Source: Opitutaceae bacterium (GTDB lineage: Bacteria; Verrucomicrobiota; Verrucomicrobiia; Opitutales; Opitutaceae). From it: DNA of 64,000 bases. The stretch is taken from NCBI GenBank assembly GCA_016794785.1, contig JAEUHC010000013.1, forward strand, positions 62,001 to 126,000. The letters run 5' to 3'. The position numbers and the translations under genes were made by a program. The notes under the pieces were generated by a model. It made no database searches. It was given only the letters and a program-made list of their open reading frames with translations, and was not told the DNA's origin. Shown here in pieces: positions 49,952-59,278 of the stretch. How positions within the stretch are numbered: position 1 is the stretch's first letter; each line of letters begins with the position of its first letter.

Positions 49952-50587
49952 TCACCGATAGGCCGCGTCCTCGAGACCCTGCTTTTTGATCTCGGCCGTG
50001 TCCTCCCACACGATGCGGCTCGTGCGGGCGTCGGTGAGGCGGAAGCTGTAGAGCACGTAGTCGCTCGTGCCGGCCGAGGTGCGCGTGGTCATGCCGTCGA
50101 GCTTGCCCGTGAGAAAATAGTCCGCGCCGCCGAATTCGCTCGGGCCGCGCGGGTCGGCGCTGGCGGTCACCTGGCCGGTGCGCTTGAGCTCCCGCTCGCG
50201 CTCGAGGGTCTTCAACATCTCGCGGTCGAGGAAGCTCACCTGGCCGGCGGCCTTGGAGTTGAGCTGCGTGCGGATGCGCGTGAGGAAGATGTCCTTGTTG
50301 ATCGGGAAGCGCGTGTTGTTGACCACCGGATCGAGCACGATGCTCGGCGGCACCGGGGCCCGGGCGATCTGCGGGATGGCGAGGATGCTGCGCGCCATCT
50401 TGTCGGTCACAGCCACCATGTCCTGCGACTCGATGCCGGTGCCGGCGACGGCGCCGCGTTCATCCGGGCGCATCTCGACGACGGGTGATCCGGCGGGCTG
50501 GCTGACGCCGGCGGAGGTGGCGCAGCCGGACAGAAAGGCCGGGACGATCGCAACACTGGCGACAAGGAAACGGGACGTGGTGCTCAT
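49952..50587 (-). CDS. LpoB-like penicillin-binding-protein activator lipoprotein
   Basis: The protein (211 residues) has a lipobox (AFLSGC, Cys22) and a mature domain of the LpoB type: a disordered stretch, then GIESQDMVAVTDKMARSIL, IVLDPVVNNTRFPINKDIFL, SFLDREMLKTLERERELKR and ADYFLTGKLDGM. LpoB reaches through the peptidoglycan from the outer membrane to activate PBP1B in E. coli. Similarity here is at domain level, with no strict motif. The ATG at 50587 is fixed by the signal peptide. It heads the YcfL/COG3014/LpoB operon. Confidence 0.85.
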   Translation of the reverse strand: MSTTSRFLVASVAIVPAFLSGCATSAGVSQPAGSPVVEMRPDERGAVAGTGIESQDMVAVTDKMARSILAIPQIARAPVPPSIVLDPVVNNTRFPINKDIFLTRIRTQLNSKAAGQVSFLDREMLKTLERERELKRTGQVTASADPRGPSEFGGADYFLTGKLDGMTTRTSAGTSDYVLYSFRLTDARTSRIVWEDTAEIKKQGLEDAAYR

Positions 50588-50694
50588 GGTGTCGGGTGGA
50601 GGAAGACGCAAAGGTCGGATGAAGGTGAAGGAAAAGCCGGAGGCCGGCCGCGGGAGACGACGGCCACGGCCAAAAAATTCAACCTGACCACGCT

Positions 50695-51306
50695 TCAGCG
50701 GCCAAACAGGGCGTTGGCGCCGCTCATCGGCGTCGCCGGGCCATAGTAGTTGTTGATGATCGTAATCGGCTGCGCGGGCGCGGCGGCAGGGGCAGGGGCG
50801 ACCGCCGCCGGCTGCACCACGACGGGCGTGCTCGGGTAGGAAGCCGCGACCGGGCGACGGTTGGTATCGACGACGGAGCCGAGCAGCCAACCCAGCCCCG
50901 CGCCCAAAGCCGCCCCGCGCCAGCCGTTGTGCCGGAAATCCCCGCTGTTGTGCCCGATGATCCCGCCGGCCAGCGCGCCGAGCAGCAGGCCGTTGGAGGC
51001 CGCGCTGCCGCCGCGGTAGTAGCGGTAATCGTTCGCGTCGTAATAAGGATAATCGCAGGTCGAATAACCCTCGTAGTAACGAAACACCGGCGCCGCATGA
51101 TATCCGCCGTAATAGGGGCTGCGATAGCCCACCGCGCCGAACCACGGCCGGTGGTGGTGGTGATGGCCATGACCGTAGCTCACCGCGATCCGCACCGCGG
51201 AAGACGGCCGGCGTTCATCGCGTGCGGCAACATGCGGACGAAACACCTGCGCCTGCGCCGAGCTCAGCGCGCCAAGCGCCACCCCGAGGAAAAGAAAGAG
51301 TTTCAT
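50695..51306 (-). CDS. Secreted glycine-zipper protein with a His-rich stretch
   Basis: The protein of 203 residues has a signal peptide (MKLFLFLGVALGALSSAQAQ) and then a GHGHHHHH run that could bind metal. A tyrosine-rich segment (YRSPYYGGYHAAP, YYDANDYRYYRGG) is followed by a hydrophobic glycine zipper (GLLLGALAGGIIGH, GAALGAGLGWLLG), as in membrane-inserting small envelope proteins. The end is Pro/Ala-rich. The function is unknown. The start at 51306 is preferred to an ATG 15 bases upstream. Confidence 0.8.
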   Translation of the reverse strand: MKLFLFLGVALGALSSAQAQVFRPHVAARDERRPSSAVRIAVSYGHGHHHHHRPWFGAVGYRSPYYGGYHAAPVFRYYEGYSTCDYPYYDANDYRYYRGGSAASNGLLLGALAGGIIGHNSGDFRHNGWRGAALGAGLGWLLGSVVDTNRRPVAASYPSTPVVVQPAAVAPAPAAAPAQPITIINNYYGPATPMSGANALFGR

Positions 51307-51353
51307 GGCTGGGAAAGGCATACCTGCTGCGACACCACCCTCCCCGCAAGGTT

Positions 51354-52481
51354 TCACCGCCGAGCCAGCGGCTGCAACTCCACCCCCTCCGGGCATACCC
51401 GCCGCCCCGCCACAAACTGATCGCCACACCGCGGGCAATAAGTGCAACTCACCGGGCTGTTGGGCTTCGGCGCGGCCAGCAGTCCCTCCGGCGCGAGCCC
51501 CTCCACGCACAACAGCGGCTCGAGCTCCGCCGCGAGCACGCCGCGAAACCACCCGGTGATCTCGCGCGCCAGGGGCGGATCGTCCGCGCCCCCCGTCGGC
51601 CAGCGCAGATCGGCTAGGGTGTTGAATGCCGCCTCCCGTCGCGCCACGCCCGCCTCGAACGCCAGCAGCATCGCCAGCGGATGCTGCGCGGGAAAGAACC
51701 CCTCGCCCGCGAGCGCCCGCAGCTTCAACGCCTGCGGCGGCATGAGCAGCGCCGTGAAAAGGTTCATGCCGCGCTTCTCCGGCGCGACCGGCCGCAGCCG
51801 GCGCAACGCCCGCCACGCCGCCACCACCGCGCCCCCGTGCAACCCGGCCAGCGCCAGCAGCAACCACGGCAGCGCGACGACCAGCGCCGCGCCGACCCGC
51901 TCCGGCACCTGCGCCGCGGCATCCGCGACGACATACCCCGAAAGCGCCGCGAGCACCGCCGCGCTCGCACCATTCAAGATCGCCGCGGCGCGCGTCCGTC
52001 GCAGCAGCACCCGCCGCCGCCGCCGCAGGTGCGCCGGCCGCAGCCAGCGCCGGATCGCGCGGCGCACGCACGCCTCGCGCGCCTCCGGCGCAGCGCGCGC
52101 GAGGGCGAGCAGGTCCTCCGCCCGGAGATGCCCGGTGTCCGGACAAAACCGCGCGCCATTGATCGTGAGCCAGCCCTCCACGGTCGCCGCCTCGCGCACG
52201 TCGGCCCAAGCCCAGGCTTGGGCGACGTGCGGCGCGTCACTCGGCCGCCCGGCCCCGCCCGCGCCGCGGTTGCAGATGCCTCGCGGGGAAATCGAGCACG
52301 GCACATCCTCCGCCGTCACGCGCCAGCTCATCGGCAGCACCCCGGGCAGGCTCAGCCGAGCAAACCACGCGCGCGCCCGCCGCCAACCCACCACGGTGAA
52401 ACTCCGCCGCCGGGCGATCCGCAGGCCGTCCGCGGCCCACAGCAGCCAGAAGACCGCGATGAATGAGGCCCACTCCGACAT
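51354..52481 (-). CDS. Hypothetical membrane protein with a C-terminal zinc ribbon
   Basis: The 375-residue protein starts with a membrane span (ASFIAVFWLLWAADGL), then has a cytosolic Arg-rich region, further spans near residues 170-230 (AAVLAALSGYVVADAAA, LVVALPWLLLALAGL), and ends in a likely zinc ribbon (CTYCPRCGDQFVAGRRVCPE). I do not recognise the family. It starts nine bases after the DUF2167 gene and so is probably co-transcribed with it. The next gene on the same strand, the glycine-zipper gene, starts 47 bases on. Confidence 0.7.
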   Translation of the reverse strand: MSEWASFIAVFWLLWAADGLRIARRRSFTVVGWRRARAWFARLSLPGVLPMSWRVTAEDVPCSISPRGICNRGAGGAGRPSDAPHVAQAWAWADVREAATVEGWLTINGARFCPDTGHLRAEDLLALARAAPEAREACVRRAIRRWLRPAHLRRRRRVLLRRTRAAAILNGASAAVLAALSGYVVADAAAQVPERVGAALVVALPWLLLALAGLHGGAVVAAWRALRRLRPVAPEKRGMNLFTALLMPPQALKLRALAGEGFFPAQHPLAMLLAFEAGVARREAAFNTLADLRWPTGGADDPPLAREITGWFRGVLAAELEPLLCVEGLAPEGLLAAPKPNSPVSCTYCPRCGDQFVAGRRVCPEGVELQPLARR

Positions 52482-52490
52482 CGGCCGCGC

Positions 52491-53408
52491 TCAGGCCGCC
52501 GGCGGCGGGGGCTGACTCGGCTGCGCACCGGTGACCTTGCCAAACAGCTTCTTGATCCCGAGGCCCACGGCCACGAGCCCCGCGACGATCATCTTCCAGA
52601 ATTTCCCGAACCACACGCCGAGCGACGCCAGCCAGCCGAGTTTGGCCGCAGCGACCGCCCCGCCCCCGAGCACGAGCGCCGCGAGCCCGTAGGCGGCGAC
52701 TTTGTCGCCCGATTTGAACTCGGAATATTTCTGCCCGTCGATGTAGGCGAAATTCGCCGCGAGCAGTTTCTCCGCCTCGGTCTCCGCGGCCTTGAACGCC
52801 GCGCCGCCGCCGCTCACGAGCGTCACGTTCATCACGCCCCCGCGGCCAAGCAGACGGATGCTCTCGTTGATGAACACCTCCTTGAACTGATCATGCGACG
52901 AGGTCAGGTTGATCGCCCACTTCAGGTTGTTCGTCTTCTCATCATAGTGCGGCTGCGTCGCCCAGCCGGTGATCTTCATTTCATCCCAGCCGCGGCGTTT
53001 GCGCTCCGCGTTCGCCTCGTCCTCGTTGGCCGTCATCGCCTTCATCAGTTTCGCGGCGTCGAGCTCCTTCTTGTCGTCGTCCTTCACATAGCCGGAATCG
53101 TCGTAGTCGAAATAAAGCGAGTAGCCCTTGGCGAGCAGCACGCCGACTTCTTTTCCACCGGGCTGGTTCTGCGTGAGCTGGTAGTAGAGCTTGATCGAGT
53201 CGGGTCCGACGAAATGCGCGCCCGCAGGGACCTTGAGTTCGGCGACCTTGCCGAGCGGCACCGTGGCGGGGCCGGCGGTGAGCTTCACTCCCGCGCGGGT
53301 GAGCGCCTCCTCGCGGGTCTTCGGGCGGTCTGCCGCCGGCGCGTCGGCCGCACGGACAACACCAGCCAGCCCCAACGCCAGAACCGCGAGCACGCGCAGT
53401 GTTTTCAT
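52491..53408 (-). CDS. DUF2167 family membrane protein
   Basis: The protein of 305 residues has a signal peptide and the DUF2167 pattern: SIKLYYQLTQNQPGGKEVG, YSLYFDYDDSGYVKDDDKK, GWATQPHYDEKTNNLKWAI and FINESIRLLGRGGVMNVTL. Two membrane spans and a proline-rich tail end it. DUF2167 proteins are uncharacterised. It starts a string of minus-strand genes running to 47367. The ATG at 53408 is fixed by the signal peptide. No promoter is obvious upstream. Confidence 0.92.
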   Translation of the reverse strand: MKTLRVLAVLALGLAGVVRAADAPAADRPKTREEALTRAGVKLTAGPATVPLGKVAELKVPAGAHFVGPDSIKLYYQLTQNQPGGKEVGVLLAKGYSLYFDYDDSGYVKDDDKKELDAAKLMKAMTANEDEANAERKRRGWDEMKITGWATQPHYDEKTNNLKWAINLTSSHDQFKEVFINESIRLLGRGGVMNVTLVSGGGAAFKAAETEAEKLLAANFAYIDGQKYSEFKSGDKVAAYGLAALVLGGGAVAAAKLGWLASLGVWFGKFWKMIVAGLVAVGLGIKKLFGKVTGAQPSQPPPPAA

Positions 53409-53535
53409 CGGCGCGGTTTCTCGCGGAGCCCCCCGGCACGGTCAAGCGCCGCGGTGGAATTTCGAATTGCCTCAGCGGCTCAATCTGCGTGGCTAATATC
53501 GTCCGTTCCATCAATCCCAACCCCTCCGGTGTCCC

Positions 53536-53967
53536 ATGAAAATGAAACACACCCAAGCTTGGACTTGGATCGAATTGCTGGTGGTCCTCGCCATTGTCGG
53601 CGTGCTCGTAGCGCTGTTGCTCAACTCGTGCTCAGGCCCCCTGACCCGCGCCAGCGGTGTCAAGGCCGGCGACGACATCCACAAAAAAATAACCGACTAC
53701 ATCTCCGGCGAAGGACCGATCGCAGGCATCGGCAGTGTGATCGGGCCCGCAATCGATCAAGCTGTCGAACGAATCAAGGGCAAGGAGGGCGCGGGCGAAT
53801 ACCTCGCCGGACTCTGCGGCCAAATCCTTGAGCTGATCAACAATCGCATCCGCTCCACGCCTGACGCACGCGAAAAAACGCGGCTTACCGAAGCGAAACG
53901 CGTCGTCGAGGAAGCTTGCCAGCGCGCGCGCGACGCCCTCGCTGCGACGCCGCCGCCAGGCAAATAA
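53536..53967 (+). CDS. Pilin-like protein with a degenerate prepilin signal
   Basis: The protein (143 residues) starts AWTWIELLVVLAIVGVLVAL, the hydrophobic helix and Glu5 of type IV pilins and pseudopilins. The usual Gly-Phe cleavage site before TxxE is replaced by Ala-Trp, so processing by the prepilin peptidase is doubtful. The rest is helical with glycines and no clear pilin globular domain. It may be an inner-membrane anchor derived from a pilin. No pilus assembly gene lies nearby. It is divergent from the DUF2167 gene. Confidence 0.7.
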   Translation: MKMKHTQAWTWIELLVVLAIVGVLVALLLNSCSGPLTRASGVKAGDDIHKKITDYISGEGPIAGIGSVIGPAIDQAVERIKGKEGAGEYLAGLCGQILELINNRIRSTPDAREKTRLTEAKRVVEEACQRARDALAATPPPGK

Positions 53968-54024
53968 AGGCCCCTCGCTCTCGTCCGCCAGCCATCGACG
54001 CGACTGACAGGTGCGCGGCCGTGC

Positions 54025-54768
54025 TCACGGCGCCTTCTTCGCGTCGGCCGGCGGAGCGGCCTTCTTTTTCTTAGCCGCGGGATCGGGCGCCTTGGGCATC
54101 CCGACCTTGGCCCACGTCGGCGCGCCCGGCGTGGGCGGCAGTTCATCGATGCGGACCTCCTTCGCCTGCACGACCGCCATGCCGCCGCTGTGGATCTGCA
54201 CAGCGATGTGTCCGTCGAGCGCGACCGTGGGATCGGTTTCCGTGTAATCGAAGGTCGGCACGCCATTGATCCAGGCCCGCAGGCGCGGGCCCTCGGCGCG
54301 GATGCGATACTCGTTCCAATCATCCTTCTTCACGGCGGCGTTGACCGCCGCCTCGTCGGCCGGCACGGCGATCACTTTGCGGCGGCGCGACTCGTCGTAG
54401 AGCTTGCCCCACCAGCCGTCGCCCGCGTCCACCTGATAGCCCGCCATCTCGGTGTGCTGCGGCACGCGCACGCTGCGCACCTGCACGCCGCTGTTGATCA
54501 TGCCGGTGCCGGGCACGCCGGTCAGCTTGAGCTTCAGCGTGAGCTCGAAGTTCTGGTAGGACTTGGTCGTCGCGAGGAAGAAGTTGCGCGGCACCTTCTC
54601 GGTCATGGAGCCGCCGGTGAGCGCGCCGTCCTGCACGCGCCACCATTTGAGATCACCCTCCCAACCGGCGAGGGTCTTGCCATCGAAGAGATCGGCCGCT
54701 GGCAGCGTGGCAAACGAAGCAAGGGCAAACGGGGCGACGAGAACGGCGCGGAGCGAGGTGATTTTCAT
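54025..54768 (-). CDS. Secreted DUF1080 (3-keto-disaccharide hydrolase-like) protein
   Basis: The protein of 247 residues has a signal peptide and a DUF1080 concanavalin-like domain: LFDGKTLAGWEG, TGGSMTEKVPRNFFLATTKS, GVPGTGMINSGVQVRS, MAGYQVDAGDGWWGKLYDE and WNEYRIRAEG. This family is abundant in Planctomycetota and Verrucomicrobiota and is thought to act on glycans. A lysine-rich tail ends it. The start at 54768 is fixed by the signal peptide, although the frame is open upstream. Confidence 0.93.
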   Translation of the reverse strand: MKITSLRAVLVAPFALASFATLPAADLFDGKTLAGWEGDLKWWRVQDGALTGGSMTEKVPRNFFLATTKSYQNFELTLKLKLTGVPGTGMINSGVQVRSVRVPQHTEMAGYQVDAGDGWWGKLYDESRRRKVIAVPADEAAVNAAVKKDDWNEYRIRAEGPRLRAWINGVPTFDYTETDPTVALDGHIAVQIHSGGMAVVQAKEVRIDELPPTPGAPTWAKVGMPKAPDPAAKKKKAAPPADAKKAP

Positions 54769-54836
54769 GGGGCGAAGGAAAAGTGCGCCGCCCACTGTGC
54801 GCGCCGCGCGAGCGAGGTAAAGCCCGCACCCGCCGC

Positions 54837-57800
54837 TCACGGTGCCGCCTCGTAAACCTCCACCAGCGCCACGCCCGTCGTGTCGCCCGCGCCCGACACC
54901 TGCACCGTGTAGCTGCCCGGCGGGAGATCGAGGAGCAGCGCCGCATCGCGGCTGCCGATGCGCAGCGGAAACGCCCCCACCGCCGCCATCGCGGGCGCGA
55001 GCGTAGCGGCGCCGGGCTGCTCACCCCAGTTGTCGTTTTGTGCAACAATCTCGTCGCCCCGCAGCACCTTCATCACCGGATCGGCGAGCACCCCCGCGAC
55101 CCCGAGTTCCGCCAACCCCGGCCCCACCGCGCGAAACAACAAGCGCCGCGGCGCCTGCCCGCTGAGCACGAGGCCGGGGATGAGGATGTTGGCTCCCGTG
55201 CCGACCACGGCGCGGCTGGAGAGGTTGATGAGGCGATCCCGGGCTGGCTTGCCGAGTTCGTAGATTTCCACGAGGCCGACGCCGGTGGTGTTGATGAAGC
55301 CCGTGACCTGAGCCGTGTAGCTGCCGGGCACGAGCGTGGCGACGAGCGCGGAGTCGTGCAGATCGTCGCGCAGCACAAACGCGCCAGTTTCCCGTGCCGC
55401 CGCTTCCACCTCGGCCACCCGCGTCTCGCCGCCGCTGAACCAGTCGTCGTTTGTCGCGACCGTCGTGCCCTTGGCATCGAGCAGCTTCACCACGGGGTCG
55501 TAGAGAGTGCCCGCCACGCCAAAGTCACCCAACCCCCTGCCGACGCCGCGCACCAGCACCCGCCGCGGCTCCGTGCCGCCGATCACGAAGCCGGCGATGA
55601 GAATATTCGCACCGCGCCCGACTTGCGCGCGCGTCGCGAGGTTAATCAGGCGGCTGCGCGCATCGACGGTGAGAGCGGCGGCTTGGCTCACCACACTGCC
55701 CGCGGCGTTCGTGATGACGACGGAGTAACTGCCCGCCGCGTCGGGCTGCAACCCGCGCAACCGCAGCTTCACGTCGGTGGCCCCGGGGATCGGCACGCCA
55801 TTCTTGCGCCATTGATATTGCGTCGGCAGCGGCACGCCGCCTGCACCGACAAAAAACTCCGCGTCGCCCCCGGCGACCGAGTTGGCGGCGGTGGGTTGCG
55901 TGGCGATCACCGGCAACACGAGCGCGGGCCGGGCGGTCACAAGTGCGACCCGGCTTGTGGCCGAGCCGGTGCTGTCGGTCACGATCACCGAATAGGCGCC
56001 CGCTCGCTCCGGCGAGAAACCAAAGCTCTTCGTGGCGCCCAGCTGCTCGTTGTCCGGCCGGCCATCCTTTAACCATTGATACTGCGCGGACGGTCGCGCG
56101 GCGATCACGCTAAGCTCAACCCGCTCCCCCACCGCGAAACTCCCGCCCGATGGATGCAGCAGGATGATGGGCTGGCGAACCCCTCGCTGCTCCAATCGCA
56201 CGGTCTCGCTGGTCATCACCCCGCGGGAATTTCGGGCAATGACCACGTAGTCGCCGACGTGATTCGGCGCAAACGCGGGGATGCGCAACTCGGGGCCGAG
56301 ATCGACAGTGGAAGGACCCACGGCCGGAGACCCAGGAGGCGGAGGCGGCACCGCTGGGCCGCTCCAGCCGTAGGTGAGCGGCTCGTCCGACGAAGCTGTG
56401 ATGCGAAGGACCACCGGTGCGCCGAGGTCGTATGCTCCTCCCGCGGGGTGCTGCGAAATCAGCGGCCGCCCGCGGCCATGGAAACCGATGACAAAGGGCC
56501 GGGAAGTCTCGGTCAAATTGCCGCTACGGATCGTGAGTGTGTAGACTCCCGAGGCCGCTGCGCCCTGCCCGATGGGTGAGCCGGGGAGCGGCACGCCGGA
56601 CCGCGAATAATAGTATTCAGCGTAGACCTGGCGGTTTCGCTGGATGGCCACCGCGTAGCCGACTCCGGCGAGCCGCACGTCATCCGAATCGAGCTCGTAG
56701 TAGCTGCTCCCCGGGTGTTCCGAAATCAGCCGCGACTGCGCGATGATCTGGAGTTCGGCGTCTTCGCTTTGCACCGTTCCGGCCGGAGAACTCACGCGCA
56801 CAAAATAGCGCCCCGCGTCCGCAGCGGTCGCGATCACGGTCAGGGAAAGATTGGTCGCACCGGCAAGCGGTTGCCCTTCCCTGAACCACTGGTAACCCAA
56901 GGCCTGTCCCGAAGAGGACGGCCTGCTGCTCACCGCACTTATCCTGAAGTCGACCCGTGTGCCCAAGGTCACCGTGAAACTCGAAGGATGCTGCGTGATG
57001 ATTGGATCACCCACGTTCGCCAAGACTCCCAGCAGTGCATCCCGGCTCACGAGCCGGTTTCCTCGATCGCGAATCTCCACCGCATAAGCGCCGGCATCCT
57101 CCCAGCGGGCATTCGGGACGGTCAGGGTGCGCGCCGTCTGTCCCGACATGGCCACGCCTCGCTTGAACCACTGGTAAGCCGGGGCCAGCGCATCCGATTC
57201 CACCTCGAAAGAGACGCTCGCTCCCGGAAACACCGAGGCCGAGGCCGGCTGCCGCGTGATCGAGAGCGGCAGGAGATCATACCAAATCAGCTCGGCCGAA
57301 TCGATCGACGTCCGCCCGAAGGCGTTGCTCAAAATCAGCGAGTAACGCCCCACGTCCGTCAATTGGAAGGAAGCGATGTCGAGCGTCCGCCCGGTTGCGC
57401 CGGGCAGGGCCACACCATCCTTCATCCATTGAAGGCTACCGGAAAAAAAACGATCGATTGGCGGCTCCAAACGCACGGGCACGCCTTGTGCCACCGGCCT
57501 AGCGCCTGAGCCGACCGATTGAGCCGAAGGCACTTGGCCGGGCACGACGCTGATGGTCGCCGCCACGCTCGTCGCGCTGCCGGCGACGTTGGTAGCCGTC
57601 ACCGTGTAGCGCCCGCTGTCCGAGAATTGCATGTCCGAGAGGCCAATAGCCTCACCCGTCATCCCTGCCATCACGGCGCCATCTTTCTTCCACTCGAAAC
57701 GCAGTGGCCGGTCGCCCTCAAGCAAATATGCCGATACCGTAACCGCTGCGCCAACCTCCATGGCCTCGGGAAAATCGGATCCACTCAACAGGCGGGGCGC

Positions 57801-58679
57801 CACCGCCGCGCGCACCGTCACGCGCACAGCCCTGCTGGTCACGGAGCCTCCGCCATTGCTCACCACGACGGAATAGTCGCCTTGATCCGCCGGCGTGGCG
57901 ACAAACTCGAGCGCCGCGCCGGTGCCATTGGGGATCGCGATCCCGTCGCGCCGCCATTCGTAGGCGAGCGGCCAGCGCCCGCCGACCCGCACCGAGAGCC
58001 TCGCGCGGGCGCCATGCACGGTGCTCACCGCCAAGGGCTGCCGCACAATCACGGGCGCCGCCCCCGGCCCGAAATCGTAAAGCGCCCGTGCGCCCGCCTC
58101 GTCGTCCGCCGTCGGCGCCTCGGTGTCGCCCTCGCGCGACTGCATGATCGCGACCACGTTTTGCCCGGCTTCGTCGGGATGGCCGAGCCCGAGCAAGTGC
58201 CCCAACTCATGCACCGCCACGCGCCGGAAATCGATGGGCGACGATCCGGTCAATGGCCCGCGGAAGACTGCCCAACGCAGGTTGCGGTTGAAGATGACGT
58301 CGTTCTCCACCTTCTCCCCGCGCACGTGGGTCGCATAGCTGACGGCGAGGACATTGCTTGGAAACGGATCACCGCCTTCATTGCGGTCGAAGAACATCTC
58401 GTTCCTTCCATTGTGATACCACGCCTCGCCGTCGGCGAGCGGGGCCTCGGTCAGTTGCACGCGTTGCAATTTCGCATTCCACAGCGCCATCGCCTCGCGG
58501 GCCGCGGCGGGCCAGTCGCCGGAGGAGTCGGCCGGCGCCGTGCGCGCCAGGTCGAAGGCGATGGGCACCGGCCCGTCCGGCCACAAGGCGTCGGCCAACG
58601 GCACCCACGCGCATAGCGCCCCCGTGGTGAGCACCGCCACCGCAACCCAGCGGCATGCGTTGAGCCTCGCCCGGTTCAT
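54837..58679 (-). CDS. Very large secreted matrixin-like metalloprotease with Ig-like repeats
   Basis: The protein (1280 residues) has a signal peptide, then an N-terminal metalloprotease domain whose zinc site HELGHLLGLGH is at residues 157-167. Nine Ig-like repeats follow, each opening with phrases such as PVIVRQP, PIITQHP or PIILLHP and carrying YQW and AGxYxVxVxN. Two C-terminal modules of about 120 residues are similar to each other (RLINLATRAQVGRGANI and RLINLSSRAVVGTGANI) and are typical for Opitutaceae secreted proteins. The whole could be a surface protease for environmental protein. The start at 58679 overlaps the stop of the preceding gene. Confidence 0.9.
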   Translation of the reverse strand: MNRARLNACRWVAVAVLTTGALCAWVPLADALWPDGPVPIAFDLARTAPADSSGDWPAAAREAMALWNAKLQRVQLTEAPLADGEAWYHNGRNEMFFDRNEGGDPFPSNVLAVSYATHVRGEKVENDVIFNRNLRWAVFRGPLTGSSPIDFRRVAVHELGHLLGLGHPDEAGQNVVAIMQSREGDTEAPTADDEAGARALYDFGPGAAPVIVRQPLAVSTVHGARARLSVRVGGRWPLAYEWRRDGIAIPNGTGAALEFVATPADQGDYSVVVSNGGGSVTSRAVRVTVRAAVAPRLLSGSDFPEAMEVGAAVTVSAYLLEGDRPLRFEWKKDGAVMAGMTGEAIGLSDMQFSDSGRYTVTATNVAGSATSVAATISVVPGQVPSAQSVGSGARPVAQGVPVRLEPPIDRFFSGSLQWMKDGVALPGATGRTLDIASFQLTDVGRYSLILSNAFGRTSIDSAELIWYDLLPLSITRQPASASVFPGASVSFEVESDALAPAYQWFKRGVAMSGQTARTLTVPNARWEDAGAYAVEIRDRGNRLVSRDALLGVLANVGDPIITQHPSSFTVTLGTRVDFRISAVSSRPSSSGQALGYQWFREGQPLAGATNLSLTVIATAADAGRYFVRVSSPAGTVQSEDAELQIIAQSRLISEHPGSSYYELDSDDVRLAGVGYAVAIQRNRQVYAEYYYSRSGVPLPGSPIGQGAAASGVYTLTIRSGNLTETSRPFVIGFHGRGRPLISQHPAGGAYDLGAPVVLRITASSDEPLTYGWSGPAVPPPPPGSPAVGPSTVDLGPELRIPAFAPNHVGDYVVIARNSRGVMTSETVRLEQRGVRQPIILLHPSGGSFAVGERVELSVIAARPSAQYQWLKDGRPDNEQLGATKSFGFSPERAGAYSVIVTDSTGSATSRVALVTARPALVLPVIATQPTAANSVAGGDAEFFVGAGGVPLPTQYQWRKNGVPIPGATDVKLRLRGLQPDAAGSYSVVITNAAGSVVSQAAALTVDARSRLINLATRAQVGRGANILIAGFVIGGTEPRRVLVRGVGRGLGDFGVAGTLYDPVVKLLDAKGTTVATNDDWFSGGETRVAEVEAAARETGAFVLRDDLHDSALVATLVPGSYTAQVTGFINTTGVGLVEIYELGKPARDRLINLSSRAVVGTGANILIPGLVLSGQAPRRLLFRAVGPGLAELGVAGVLADPVMKVLRGDEIVAQNDNWGEQPGAATLAPAMAAVGAFPLRIGSRDAALLLDLPPGSYTVQVSGAGDTTGVALVEVYEAAP

Positions 58680-59278
58680 CGCGGGGCCAGCTGCGGCCGG
58701 GGCAGCGCCACCGATCGCGACGAGATTCTCGCCTCAAATTCAACCAAACCCACCGTCGTCACCGCGGAGGCCGCCCGCGCCGGCCCGCTCTGCTCGGCCA
58801 TTGGCTGCGCCCGGTCGTTGGTCGCCTCCACCGCCGTGTAATCGTCGCGCACGACGCGCTCCGCGGCACCCGACCCACCATCAACGACCCGGTAACGCCC
58901 GTGCCGCAGCCGCACCAGCGGACACATCCGAGCCTGCCGGTTCTCCACAAAAAACACCCCGCGATCGCCCACCTCGAACGAGGGCCAGCCCGCGACCTCC
59001 AGCCGATGCTCGCCCACCGTGCCCCCGACGAATTCCAGCGTGATCGATGATTCCGGCGCCGTCCCGCGCAGCGTGCGCTCCACCGCAAACGTCACCCACG
59101 TCGCGATGCGCGGCTTCTCACCGGCCTGGCTCCACCCGGACTTCACCGCCGTCACCCGCCCCCGGAAGATCAGCTCCGATTCCCGCACCAGTTCGTCGAA
59201 GGTCGGCGGGATCACGGTCGTGGCCCGCGCAGCACCGGCGAGGCACGCAATCATCAGGGCCAAGCGCAGGAGTTTCAT
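58676..59278 (-). CDS. Secreted hypothetical protein coupled to the matrixin-like gene
   Basis: This protein of 200 residues has a signal peptide (LALMIACLAGAARATTV) and a small domain containing ESELIFRGRVTAVKSGW, ATWVTFAVERTLRG, SITLEFVGGTVGEHRLEV and FEVGDRGVFFVEN, which suggests a beta-rich fold. I recognise similar 'hypothetical' proteins next to Ig-repeat proteases but no function. Its TGA overlaps the protease ATG (ATGA), so the two are co-translated, and the pair may act together. The start at 59278 is chosen over one three codons upstream. Confidence 0.8.
   Translation of the reverse strand: MKLLRLALMIACLAGAARATTVIPPTFDELVRESELIFRGRVTAVKSGWSQAGEKPRIATWVTFAVERTLRGTAPESSITLEFVGGTVGEHRLEVAGWPSFEVGDRGVFFVENRQARMCPLVRLRHGRYRVVDGGSGAAERVVRDDYTAVEATNDRAQPMAEQSGPARAASAVTTVGLVEFEARISSRSVALPRPQLAPR

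Noticed and set aside
53467..53499. TTGCCT and TAATAT as promoter of the pilin-like gene
   Set aside because: The boxes are 21 bases apart, outside the usual 16-18 range.
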